From Mesomycoplasma ovipneumoniae (GTDB lineage: Bacteria; Bacillota_I; Bacilli_A; Mycoplasmatales; Metamycoplasmataceae), in assembly GCF_038095995.1 (NCBI RefSeq), contig NZ_CP146005.1, forward strand, positions 1,046,001 to 1,110,000: DNA of 64,000 nucleotides, in the 5' to 3' direction. This document shows, piece by piece, positions 17,382-27,794 of this stretch. The notes under the pieces are model-generated. The model searched no databases and was not told where the DNA came from. It saw only the letters and a program-made list of their open reading frames with translations. A program made the translations under genes and the position numbers. Positions within the stretch are counted from its first letter, which is position 1. Every line of letters starts with the position of its first letter.

Positions 17382-18851
17382 CTAGCCTTGTGTTTTTTTA
17401 TATATATTATTAAATTCTTCGAGTGAATTTACTGTTTTTAACTCAACATTTTTAATATTTATATCGCCAAAATCAATTTTTTCAAACATTAGTAAATTTT
17501 TATAATTTAATTTTTCAATATTTTTCAAGGTTTTTGGAAAAATTGATTTGTAGTTTAAAGAATAGAGCGTAATTTTGCCTGAGTTTTTGTCAACTTCTGA
17601 ATAAAAAACTTCATCAAGAAAAATTTCATCTACATTTTGAGACTTGAGAATGAATTTATTAAATTTTTCAGGTTCATGAATATTTTTGCTAGGAATAAAT
17701 AAATTGGCGAGGTGAAATGCTTCTTCTCATTCAAGGTTTTTAGATAAATTTTTATTATAAATAAGTTGTTTTGCATCGTCAAAATCTGAAAAAATTTCTG
17801 TTTTGGGTTCATTTTTTGAATACTGTTCATTTTTGGACCCATATAATGTGGTTACCTTCGAATTATTGCTCGCTAAAATTTTCTCTTTTTTGTTCATTAA
17901 ATCTAAAAAAGTCACAAATTCTGGTGATGTTTTGTCTAGTAAGTTGTACAAATATAAATCCTGAATTTTATTTAATTTTATAGTTGATAATTCGTTTGTT
18001 TTTTGGAAATTGTCTTTTGGATAAAATTTAAAATAAACAGCAAATTCATCCTCAAATTCTGGAATTCCTCTCCTATTTTTACTTACATCTTTATAATTAA
18101 AAAGTTTTTCTGGTATTGAAATAATAAAATTATGATTTTTATAAGCTAGAAATTTAATAGGGGACAAATTAGTGGGTAAATACTTTTCATTTATAAGTAA
18201 TGGGTTAGCTAATTTTTTCCCGTTAATATATATAAAAAATAAATTTTTAGCAAAAAATTCATTATCGTTTTCGTATTTTAAAAACGGTTCTTTGAGATCG
18301 GTTTTTTTAAAAAATTCCTTATACTGATTAAGACCATCGATAATAAAAAAATTTTTAGTAAATATTTTTTTGTAATCAACAAAACTTCAATTTCCACTTA
18401 ATTTTTGAAAGTTTTCACCTTCAGTAGTAGCTTTGTCATACTCTTTGGAGAAAAAGGCAGACAATTTATCAAATTCTTTGCCGTTGTAAGTTTTAAAATT
18501 GTCGCCTTCAAAATATAGATATTTTTTGATTATTTCTTGAATTTTTTCATTGTCGCTCAAAAAAATCGGCATTCAGAGACTATTTTTAAGTCAAATAGTC
18601 TCTTTTTTATCCAATCTTATTAAATCATTATAGGAAAAAATGTTGGATTTTAAAGCTTCACTGTCCTTTACGTTTATAGTGAACAAATTATTATTGGGAG
18701 AAATGTTAGATTTTAAATTTTCATTATCGTTTATGATTATAGTGAACAAATTATTATTTTTATTTTGAAGGGCAAAAATTATAGCTGGAAAAATCCACGG
18801 TAAAACAATTAAAGGTGCTAAAAATAAATATTTTTTGTTATTGAATGACAT
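17382..18851 (-). CDS. Surface protein, tandem paralogue 1, behind a subtilase remnant
   Basis: 489 residues, continuous with TGA as Trp. N-terminal hydrophobic segment KKYLFLAPLIVLPWIFPAII, then a 17-residue motif repeated near residues 35-70 (NNNLFTI..ND.ENLKSNI / NNLFTINVKDSEALKSNI). The C-terminal part matches the following gene (EEAFHLANLFIPS, FNKFILKSQN, LNYKSIFPK, FEKIDFGDINIKNVE). The ATG at 18851 overlaps the terminal codons of a decayed subtilase by 14 bp, the same arrangement as the subtilase-lipoprotein cassettes at 29-37 kb. It may therefore be the partner gene of a lost protease. There is no clear lipobox Cys. Confidence 0.73.
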
Positions 18852-19030
18852 GTGAAACCGCCAAATCATCATCTATCGAATTTTCAAACAAAGAGGATTT
18901 ATTTTTTTTAACAACTAACCGATAAATTCCTGTTTTTTCAGCTGTTTATCTTATTAATTCTACATTTGATTTTTCTGAATTTCCAGGGTTTAATTCAATG
19001 TTTTTTCAAAGCCCTCCTTCATATCTTTAA
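18838..19030 (-). pseudogene. C-terminal remnant of a subtilisin-like protease gene
   Basis: The minus strand reads a tail ending in GIYRLVVKKNKSSLFENS and then IDDDLAVSHVIQ with a stop. This matches the end of the intact subtilases at 31327 and 35339 (NESGYYRINVWNYRSSVFEN, then VDDKLAVSYLVDNEN). An in-frame TAA interrupts it where the homologues have TGA (Trp), and nothing resembling the catalytic domain lies upstream. Only about 60 codons survive. Confidence 0.6.
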
Positions 19031-19266
19031 AAATTAAATTTTAATGACTAAATAATGTATTTTTTCTTAAGCTAAAAAGAAGGAAAAGAATAGGATGGTC
19101 GAGAATAAATTTTATATTTTCACTAAAAACTAAACTATGAATGGGAAGTAAATTATCTACAATATAAATTATAACAATTTTAAATGGCTTTGAGCAGAAA
19201 AACTAAAATTAAAATACAAAATTATAATTTTAATAGAAAAACTTAGATTTATGATAAATAAATATA

Positions 19267-19305
19267 AAAACACTTTTACAACAAAAATTTTTGCAAAAGT
19301 GTTTT
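19267..19305 (-). terminator. Terminator of the helicase-exonuclease operon
   Basis: AAAACACTTTT (19267-19277) pairs with AAAAGTGTTTT (19295-19305). On the minus strand the stem is followed by a T-rich tract. It lies about 85 bp past the exonuclease stop. The stretch 19031-19266 is otherwise AT-rich and featureless. Confidence 0.65.
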
Positions 19306-19314
19306 ATTTATATC

Positions 19315-19386
19315 TTGAGTTTGGCAGTTTGATACAAAAATTCACTTTTAGCGAATATAAAAATGCAAAAATACCGGTAAATCTAG
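19315..19386 (+). repeat. Solo end-B repeat
   Basis: Matches the end-B sequence of the GAGTTTCCCAGTTT element family: GAGTTTGGCAGTTTGATAC, AAAAATTCACTTTTAGCGAA, TATAAAAATGCAAAAATACC, GGTAAATC. No second end or internal gene is nearby, so it is a relic. It contains a short stem (TTCACTTTTAGCGAA). Confidence 0.6.
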
Positions 19387-19390
19387 TCTA

Positions 19391-20278
19391 TTAATTTAAA
19401 ATTAAATTCTTACTTTTTTTAGTTTTTGTACTTTTTGCAGTTTTTGCAGTTTTTGTACTTTTGCTAGTTTTTGCAGTTGCTCCACTTTTTGTAGTTTTTT
19501 TACTTTTTGTACTTTTTGTACTTTTTGCAGTTTTTGCACTTTTAAGAGTGCTTTTTTTGTTCAAACTTGCTTTTGTTAAATTAATTCTTTTTGGACTAGT
19601 TGTTTTTTCTTTATTTATATCTGGATTTAGAAATGTTTCAATATCTAAACCTAATAATTCCATAATTCGTAATTCATCCATTGCATCAAGTAAGGCATTA
19701 TGTGTTTCAACATAACTTTGATCTTTGGTTAACATTCTGTATATATTTTCTGCATTTCATCCTCTTTTTAAATCACCGTTTTTAGTTAGTTCTACGTTTA
19801 ATGGGATATGTTTGTTGAATTGCTTGAAATCGCCTTTTTTAGTTTTTTCTGCATTTAATGGGATATGTTTGTTGAATTGCTTGCTTTTAGCGAATATAGA
19901 AATATCGTTATGCTCGAATGATTTGTGCAATTCAGGCAAATGTCTAAAATCAAATGTTGTATATGAAAACCAATTTTTTACTTCATAAAATTTCAAGAAA
20001 TGAATTAGTTGAGCAATCATTTCTTGGCGTGTTTGAACAACATTAATTTCTTCTCTAAATTCAAGGGGAAGAGGAGCTCAAATATTACGGGCATACATTG
20101 CACCTACTTTTAAATTGTTTTCTATTATTCAATATTCTTTATCAAATCATTGAAAATTAGCACTATCAGCAATTACAACTCCAACAGAAAAAACTTCATT
20201 TTCATAGTTTGTTTCTACATCAATTACAGCGATATTTTTATTCACTTTAGTAATTTTTTGTTTTTTAATTACTTCCAT
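19391..20278 (-). CDS. DEDDh-type 3'-5' exonuclease with Lys/Ser/Thr-rich tail
   Basis: 295 residues, read with TGA as Trp. The DnaQ-like catalytic residues are visible: Asp20 and Glu22 in AVIDVETN, Asp110 in TTFDFRHLPE, and His193 plus Asp198 in THNALLDAMDE. Residues about 125-165 contain a direct duplication (KQFNKHIPLN...K.GD twice). The last 75 residues are a low-complexity basic tail of KSTK/KTAK units, similar in style to histone-like tails and probably nucleic-acid binding. ATG 20278 is chosen because GAGGAATCAG precedes it; it overlaps the end of the helicase gene by 14 bp, so the two are translationally coupled. Likely a DNA end-processing partner. Confidence 0.75.
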
Positions 20279-22151
20279 CTGATTCCTCAAATTCTCTTTG
20301 ACTTTTAGGTTTATAAACTCCTTTTGAAATGGTTTGTGCAAGTTTTTCACTGAATTCTTCTCTATTTTTGATTCTAATTTCATGCATTTGATTATTTCGA
20401 ATATTCCACAATATACCTTTTTCCTTTTTTAAGGCTAGCATATATGAAGCAGTTTGTAAAAAATGAGCAGTTGTTAAATCGCTAACAAATTTAAGTTCAT
20501 AAACTATATCATTCTTGATAACATCAGCAATCCCCTGAGCTTTCAATGTAACATTATTATCACTAAAGTCCATTCAACATTCTTGTTGAATTGTTTCGTC
20601 TTTTTTAAGCACTTTTGATAATCTTTTATGCATTTGATCAACAGCATTATCATCAACAAAATCGGGCTGCGTTTGTTTAATGTATCTTTCTTGTTGTGTT
20701 TTCAAATAAACAAAAAAGAGTGTTAAATCTTTTATTGAATTTCTTTCTTTGATGTAATTTTTATACTCAAGTGTTAACTTTTTTTGCATGTTTGGCGAAT
20801 CTCAATATCTAGTTGCGATAAAAAACTCAATTTCTTTATCTAAATCCCAACCGTCAAAATAAGATGCTTCAAGATAGATCCCTATACATGGTGTAAGATC
20901 AATTAAATCATCATGTGTTTGTACTTTTATTTCGTTTGTATCTTCGGTTTTAATTTTTTTTACTTCAAGCATTTTTAACATATCTTGAAGATCAATATCA
21001 AACTTGTGATCAAACATTTCAGACATTAAAAATAAATCATTATCTCTTTTTCTAAAATTTTTGTATTGCTTGATGATTTCTTCATTTAATAATGGGATTG
21101 ACTCTTTTGGATTTAAAAAGATAATTTTTTCTTTGCCCCTACTTGCCGCTACACAAAATATGTTTTTTACAATTTCATAATTTGCAGTAATTTTATCTAA
21201 GCGGTTTTCTCAATAATTTATGGTAAAATTAAAAATAACACAAATAGGTTTTTCCAATCCTTTTGAGCTATCATATGTTGTAAAAATAGCTGAATTTTTT
21301 TTGGGAGACAAATTTGCGTCTTTTTCTCTTATAGAAGCATAAACGGTTTTTTTATTAAAAATATCACTATGATTTTCTTCAAGATAGTTTAATACTTCTG
21401 CCATTTCTTCACTAAATCCGGGTCCTAAACATAAGATATCAGCAGGTTTTTGTGTAGACAAAAATTCCTTAATTTCTTCCAGTTCCATATACTCAATCTG
21501 GCAATTTTCGTTGACTCCATTAATTGTTTTATCTCAGATTCGCCCTAACATATTAGCATGTTCTTTTGGCATTCTGAAGGAAAATGTTAAGCTAATTTGT
21601 TTATATGATTCTAAAAATTTATCAATAAAATCAGTAACATTTAATTTTGTGTTATCGTAAATTTTCTGACTCATATCCCCAACAGCAACAATTTGTATGT
21701 TAGGATTTTCTTGTTTTATTTTTTCCAATAACAAAGATATTTCTTCAGTAATATCTTGATATTCATCAATTAATAGAACATCATAAGCGCCAACAGAAAT
21801 GTTATTTCTTAAAAATATTCTAATTGAATCTGCAGAAGAAGAATTAATACCATTTCTTCGCAAAAATCCGTATGCAAATCCGTGATAATTTTGTACCTTA
21901 ACATTTTTGTTTTTAATCTTGTTTTTAGCTTCAATTTTTAATAGCTTATTGTAAGTTAAGTATAAAATTTTTTTATCAATAGGAAATTTGTCACAGAGAA
22001 CTTGAATTACTGATGTTTTCCCACTTCCAATACAAGCATCAACTAGGATATTTTCACCTTTTAATGCTAAATTAACAACATTTTGTTGTTCTTCTGTAAG
22101 TTTTTTTGCAATATTTTCAGTTTTTAGTTTTTCTTTTGTTTTTCTAGCCAT
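20265..22151 (-). CDS. SF1 helicase fused to a C-terminal PD-(D/E)XK nuclease
   Basis: 628 residues with TGA as Trp. Helicase motifs in order: LTEEQQNVV (Q-motif region), DACIGSGKTS with the P-loop at residues 42-46, LLIDEYQD at 126-133, IVAVGDMSQKIYD, TFSFRMP, TTYDSSKGLE, and VAASRGKEK at 334-342. The C-terminal segment GIADVIKND..YELKF (Asp543, Glu552, Lys554) has the PD-(D/E)XK nuclease arrangement followed by a helix with Gln/Tyr, as in the nuclease domains of AddAB/Cas4-type enzymes. This suggests an end-resecting helicase-nuclease in an organism group that usually lacks RecBCD. It forms a two-gene operon with the DEDDh exonuclease. Start at ATG 22151, first in frame. Confidence 0.8.
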
Positions 22152-22184
22152 AATTCTCTTAGTTATTAAGTTTTTTTATAGATT

Positions 22185-22226
22185 AAAACAATAGAAAAAA
22201 CCGTGTCTAGTTTTTTCTATTGTTTT
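22185..22226. promoter_or_regulatory. Strong hairpin in the helicase leader
   Basis: AAAACAATAGAAAAAAC (22185-22201) pairs perfectly over 17 bp with 22210-22226, with loop CGTGTCTA. It lies 34 bp before the helicase ATG and also downstream of the MIP stop. It could be the MIP terminator or an attenuator. A second small stem CCCTA/TAGGG is at 22240-22256. Confidence 0.5.
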
Positions 22227-22282
22227 GCAATTCAAGAAACCCTATAAATTTTAGGGCTGTTTGGAAAAATTAACCTAAGGAA

Positions 22283-22288
22283 ATTATA
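22283..22288 (-). promoter_or_regulatory. Candidate -10 box for the helicase operon
   Basis: Minus-strand TATGCTATAAT (extended -10) between the MIP stop and the two hairpins. If used, both hairpins would lie in the 5' leader of the helicase mRNA. No consensus -35 is visible. Confidence 0.35.
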
Positions 22289-22342
22289 GCATAAATTTTT
22301 GACAATTAAAGACGTCAATAAATGATTTTTATATTATTTTAA

Positions 22343-24814
22343 CTATTTTCAGTCACCAAAAACATCAACTTTCTGTGAGTCTTCAAAGCCATTTGGAAAG
22401 AGATAAGTTTTAATTCCTTTATTTTTATAAAGTTCTTGCATTGCTTGAAAATATGATTTTCGCTGGTGTTTTGAGCCATAAATTAGGTCATATTTTGGTA
22501 AATTATAAGTTCCATAATAACCTTTATAGTCATTACCATATGATCTTAAATTTAAACTAACAGCAGTTGAAGCGCGCGGATCAGTTGCAAAAACTAATGA
22601 ATATAGTTTATTATCTTTATATATTCCAGTTCCTGACATTCCTCCCCCACCGGTGAAATTATCAAGCAAAGTGCCTAAACCTCAAAATAAATAAGGAGTA
22701 TGACTAAATACATTTTTTGATGAATCAAATTTAGTAATTTTAATAAAACCATTACTTACATAAGGCATTGCAATAAAAATATCAGTCAACCCAGGCTTAT
22801 TCATAAATGAGCGATAAGATCTTGACCAAGAAAGATCGCCACCGTCTTTCCACTGTTGACTAGTTGGATCTTGATTAAAATAGAGACCATTGTCTTTATT
22901 TACATAAGGACTAACGCTATGTTTTCTTGATTCTCAAGCATTTTTATTTTTAAATTCATTTAAAGTTTGATGTGTTTCTGCTTCTGTAAGTGGAAAACCT
23001 AGACCATAAAACTGATTTGCTGGCAGTTTTTCATATTGTTCATCTTTTAAAAAGTCAGCATCAGAAGTAATTGCTGTTGATTTGTTGTTGGTTTTTTGGT
23101 CTTGGTGTTCATCATACCAGTCTTTTGTGATTATTTTTGCTTGCTCTTCGTTGTCAAAGGTGACTTCCATAATTGCAAAATCAAGCAATTCTTGCATATT
23201 TTTGTATTTTTCTTGATTTGTAAAGTCACCTAGTTTTTTGTCAAAAACATTTGAGCCAAAGACAATTGTTCTAACATTTAGTTCAGCATTTTCTGGAATT
23301 GCTTGGTTATTGTTAAGTTGATCATCAATTACAGCAAAATTTTTTGAACTTTCAAGTTTTTTTCCAGCATTATGAATATTTGTATCTTTTGTTCGCACGG
23401 TAAGATTTACTGTATCATAATAATCTTCATGCCGAGATTCGCCAGTTGTTGGCATTATATTATTTAGGCTGACAGAATTTTTAATTTTTGTAAAAACAAG
23501 ACTTCATGTGTTATATTGACGGTTATGCGTGTTATAAGCATCATCATCACGGCCATAAATTTTACCTTCATGATAATCATTTGCAACTTGAAGTCGATTT
23601 AAAACGTGTGCATTTGTAATAAAATACCAAGTTAGAGGATATTTATTGCCCTCTTCTTTTTTATAGTCGATAATATTTAGAGTCCCTCTGTGCAAATTAT
23701 TAAAGTGAACTATTTCATTAGGGGGTAAATAATCAGGCTCACCCTCTTTTCCGTTGTGGGTTCTTAAAAATTGACCATTTCTAAAAGCAACAGAAATTGC
23801 ACTTTTTGTCAGTTTTTTATATTCTTGGTTTGGCAAAATCCGTGGCAAACCAACTCTTCCAGGTCCACCTCTTAAAACTTGTCCAGTCTGAGGATCAAGG
23901 TGAATTGCCGGGGAAGTATCACCTTTATGATGTTCGGGAATATCAATTCCTGTTATTTTTCCAGAATTGTCATATTTTGGCAAGACAAAAGTTCGCTGCG
24001 AAGCATTATCATATAAAGGTTGATTTGCTTGCTTGGCTTTTTGATCTAAAGATGATTTTAAATTTGAAGAGACTTTTTTAGTTTTTCCAAGCGGATAATC
24101 ACTAAGTCCATCAGGGTCATCAAGACCGATGACTTTAGCCCCGCCACCACCGTATTTTTCAAGGTAATATTTTCATTCATTATCAGGAAAATCGTATTGA
24201 TATTGGTCTTCAACAGTTCGTTTTCCATCTTTTACAATTGCTCAATTTTGACCTTTTGGGGCAACAGTTTTTAGTTGTTCATAATATTTATTAACTCGGT
24301 CTTCGGGGATTTCAGGCTGGCTTGGCCGGGGTAATTCCCTTGTTTTTTCAACTGGTTTTAGAATATCTAAAAAAGATCCGATTATTAATTTAGTTAAATT
24401 ATCAGTTTGGTAGTTAGTTTTTTCGAGCTGAAAATCCAAGGTTTTTTTGGCACTATCTCAGTCAATTTGCTTTTTTTCTAAGTCTTCATTTTTAAATAAT
24501 TGAGACAGTGAAGACTTAACTTCATCAAGAGTTTTTGCAAGATTTTGGTAAGAAGTCTGTGATGAGCTAGCTTCAAAAGTTGAATAAGCAGTATTTATTT
24601 TGTCTTCAAAACTTTTTTGGGTGTTTTGATCAAATTTTGGCTGTTGAGTTTCGGTGCTTGATTGACCGCTACCCCCTGATTTTGGATCTTTTTTTGGTTG
24701 CTCGACTTTAATTTCGTTGTTAGTTGTACATGAATAAAAAACAAAACTACTTAATCCAAGTCCAAAAAGTAAGAAAAGTGCTTTGTTTTTTACTAAAAAA
24801 TTATTTTTTTTCAT
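22343..24814 (-). CDS. mip: Mycoplasma immunoglobulin protease MIP (DUF31 family lipoprotein)
   Basis: 823 residues, read with TGA as Trp. The signal peptide ends in a lipobox-like GLSSFVFYSC, so it is probably a surface lipoprotein. A Ser/Gly/Gln-rich linker follows. The DUF31 serine-protease domain shows a trypsin-like triad: His403 in YFITNAHVLNRL, Asp545 in LLDFAIMEV, and Ser727 in GGMSGTGIY. In the known MIB-MIP system, MIB captures immunoglobulin and MIP removes the heavy-chain VH domain. It starts 23 bp after the MIB gene with GGAGGTGAAAT before the ATG, so the pair is one operon. Assignment rests on motifs and context; substrate was not tested here. Confidence 0.83.
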
Positions 24815-24837
24815 ATTTCACCTCCAAAAAAATTAAA

Positions 24838-27006
24838 TTAGACAAGCCCAGAAGAACTTGAGCTGTTTTGACTGCCAACAAGAACTTGAGCTGTTCCAAT
24901 TGTTGAGCCAATTTGTCTTTTTGCTTCTTCAGTTTCTACAAAAATTTGGCTTATATTATTTCCTGATCCATTTGCAACGCTAATGAATTTGCGTAGTTGT
25001 TCAATTGAGTCGCCTGTTGGTGATCCAGAAATATAAACAGGGTAAGAATTAATTTGGCGTCCGTCAATTTTTACATCAACTCTTGGACTACTTCCAGGAA
25101 CAGATTCTGAAAATCTTTCAGTAAATTGGGCACCATCTAGATCAGAAAATTTAAAGTTTAGACTATTTGCACCATTAGAATTTGATCCTTTAATTATTAA
25201 TTTGGTGAACTTTAATTTTCTAAAGCCAGTATAATTTTCCTGAGCAAATGGGTCATCTTGCCAATTTTTAACTTTTTCGTTAAAAGTTTTATCAAAGTCA
25301 GCAAATTTTATATCTTTAAAAGTATTTACATCTGTTTCTGAAAAGTCAAGTGTGGTTGGCCATCCGCCTTTTCCACCAAAATTTCCTTGGAAAACTCGCT
25401 GATTAATTTTTGAGTCAAAAACTATCGAGAGACCCTCGTTAATTTTTTCAACAGTGTCACCTTTTTCTCATCTTAGGCCTGAAAAAACTATTGAACCGCC
25501 GATTTTCCCTTGAGATCGACCAAAAGTTGCTTGATTATTATAGTCAAAACTAATAAAATCAACATTTTTTAGACCATTAGGATTAATACTTCACTCATCA
25601 CTTACTGAATTAATTTCTGTATAAATTGACAGTTCTTTTAATTTTTTATTTTCAAGACCACGTAAGGACTTAGTGGCATTTATATTATTTAAAAATACTG
25701 AAACTGTATTAATTTGACTAGGAATAGCTTCAAGAATACTTGAAGCGTTCTGTAAAGAGTTAGCTTCGCCAATATTTTTTATTCTTATGGCTTGAACTTT
25801 GCTGTCTTTTTGTGAAATTTTTGCCATAATTTCTTGAAATTTCTCAAAGGCATTATTATCATTAGCATCAAGTTGAATTAATTTTAAAGGCTGGCGATTT
25901 TTATCTTCATTATCTGAATTAGGCTTGTATTCATAAACCTTAATTGAATTAGTAAAATTGCTACCTATTACTGAAGAAAACTGAGAACTTACATCAGATT
26001 TTGTCCAACCGGGAAATTCGCCATTAGAAATATTCCACGGACTTAAAGAATACCAACTTGGAGTATTAAAAGTACGGCTTTGGTTATGTTTTTTTAGTCT
26101 ATTTAAGGTTGGATTTTTACTTTCATCTTCATATTCTCAGACATTAATCGAATCAAGCGAAGGAACCAGGCCTTGTCTAAGTGATTTTAGCTCTTGCAAA
26201 GTGAGGGAAGTTTTTTCTGGAAGGTTTTTTAAATATTCTAAATACTGTTTTTCGCGATTTAAATTATATCTAGGAAGATCAATTTGTCTTTGATAGGCTT
26301 CTTTTCAGAGATCTCGTCCTGCATCAGTTTTAGGAATTTTACCGCGAATGTGATCTTTATCAAAATCTTCTTTATAGGAGCGTTCAATTTCATCGACTTC
26401 GGCTTGCAGGTTTGCAACTCGAGATTCAATAGTTTTTATTTCGGCAGCAAGACCTTTTCTATATCTTTCAAGGGCATACTGAATTCTTGACTGAGAAACG
26501 CCAGGAACCGGATTTTGGCGAGTTGTCGGAACTGGCGATGAATTTTGAACAATTACTGGTGATTTAGTTTGAGTATTTGGGGTTGAAATCTCTGCAGATT
26601 TCCTAGGAGGAGAGAGAGAGAGAGAGAGAGAGCGACGTGGCGTCGAAATTTTCTGAATCGGAGTTTCTTTTTTGGTTATAACTACCGGATCTTTTATTTT
26701 TGTTTCTTTAGGAATTTCTTGTTTAATTATTGGTTTGGGTGTTTCTTCTTTTGGCTTAACTAAATCCACTTTAGGGCCGTTATTTTCTTGAGGTTTAAAA
26801 TCGGAATTGACAACCGGTGAGACATAAGTTAAATCATTTGGATTATTTTTAATTACAATTGAAGGAGACGAAGAACTATAGTGAATTTCATTAGTGGAGC
26901 TAATAAAATTATTAACTAAGGAACTAACAAAAGAACCTCCAATTAAAACCATAGCGGATGAGGCTAAAATTATTAATTTTCTTCTTCTTGGAACATAAAT
27001 TTGCAT
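24838..27006 (-). CDS. mib: Mycoplasma immunoglobulin-binding protein MIB (Ig-blocking virulence protein)
   Basis: 722 residues with TGA as Trp. An N-terminal basic lead and membrane anchor (RRRKLIILASSAMVLIGGSF) is followed by a Pro/Lys/Ser-rich stalk (residues about 60-165), a coiled segment, then a long domain with strand-turn repeats (VSVFLNNINATKSLRGLENK, then LKELSIYTEI) like the leucine-rich-type arm of MIB. This architecture fits the immunoglobulin-blocking virulence proteins. It lies immediately upstream of MIP. The stalk is encoded partly by a (CT)11 tract at 26611-26632 (residues about 125-132, Ser-Leu repeats); gain or loss of one unit would shift the frame and end the protein early. 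Very strong ribosome site AAGGAGGAAAT. Confidence 0.8.
26611..26632 (-). repeat. (CT)11 dinucleotide tract inside the MIB gene
   Basis: Eleven AG units on the plus strand (CT on the coding strand) encode alternating Ser-Leu. Two-base units inside a coding frame are a classical slipped-strand switch, so this is a likely phase-variation site. In this sequence the gene is in frame. Confidence 0.8.
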
Positions 27007-27042
27007 ATTTCCTCCTTATTACTTTTCATATAGGATATAATA

Positions 27043-27048
27043 ATTATA
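27043..27048 (-). promoter_or_regulatory. Candidate -10 box of the mib-mip operon
   Basis: Minus-strand TTTGTATAAT about 36 bp before the mib ATG. No clear -35 is seen, as is usual in mycoplasmas. Confidence 0.4.
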
Positions 27049-27462
27049 CAAATTTTTTATTTTAAAAAATAAAAAAGATACTACAAATTTTGAATTTGTT
27101 AGTTTATGTAGTTTTAATTGTCCTTTTATTATTAATTTAATTATTTTTGCCAAAAACAGTCAAATTAATAATTTTGTCTATATTTTTTTAAATTTAAGAA
27201 ACACCTCGTAGTGAAATTTTAAAATGAAAAATTTTAAAAAGGGGGGCCTTAGTATAAATTAATATGCCAACTTGCTTTTTTAAAATGTGATTTTTTATAG
27301 AAAGTTCAAGTATATATTAAAAATTTTAAACCATTAATAATTTTTTTCAAGTAAAAAATGAATATTTTATACAAAAAGAAGTTCAAAAGGATTTAAATTT
27401 TGCCAACTTATGGTAGTTTGTTTCTGTTGTTTAGTCATTTTAAGTGTTTTTTAAAATATTTT

Positions 27463-27627
27463 TCTGAGTTTGCTAGCGGTCTAAATATTTGAAATAGGTA
27501 TGATTTTTATTTTGATATCTTAATAAAATAGTAAAAAAATTGTAATTAACTTTTGCCAAAAAAATTAAAAAAGTCCCTAAAACCCGACACTTTTTAAGAT
27601 TACATTATCAAACTGGGAAACTCGCAT
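27463..27627. repeat. Short end-A element relic
   Basis: Bounded by GAGTTTGCTAG on the left and CAAACTGGGAAACTCGC on the right, with the end-A core between (TTTGATATCTTAATAAAATA, TTGTAATTAACTTTTGCC). Near-identical cores lie at 29.65, 33.66, 39.24, 56.4, 58.9 and 59.5 kb. In the rest of 27007-27794 I see only AT-rich DNA and, at about 27700-27785, an inverted variant of a block repeated upstream of the subtilase genes. Confidence 0.6.
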
Positions 27628-27794
27628 AATTTAGGAATTAATGTTATTTGTATATAAAGAGTCAAGTCGCCACACAACCTAAATTAATTTCTCCAAATCT
27701 TTTAAAATGAACATGATAGAAAAAATTAACTAAAGTGTACAATCAAAACTATAAATGAAAAACTATTTGTCTGATTTTTTCTACTAATTTAAAC

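Noticed and set aside
14000..19000. F1-like X0 ATPase gene cluster that sometimes accompanies MIB-MIP systems
   Set aside because: No alpha/beta ATPase-like protein with a P-loop occurs near the MIB-MIP genes; the neighbours are unrelated surface proteins.
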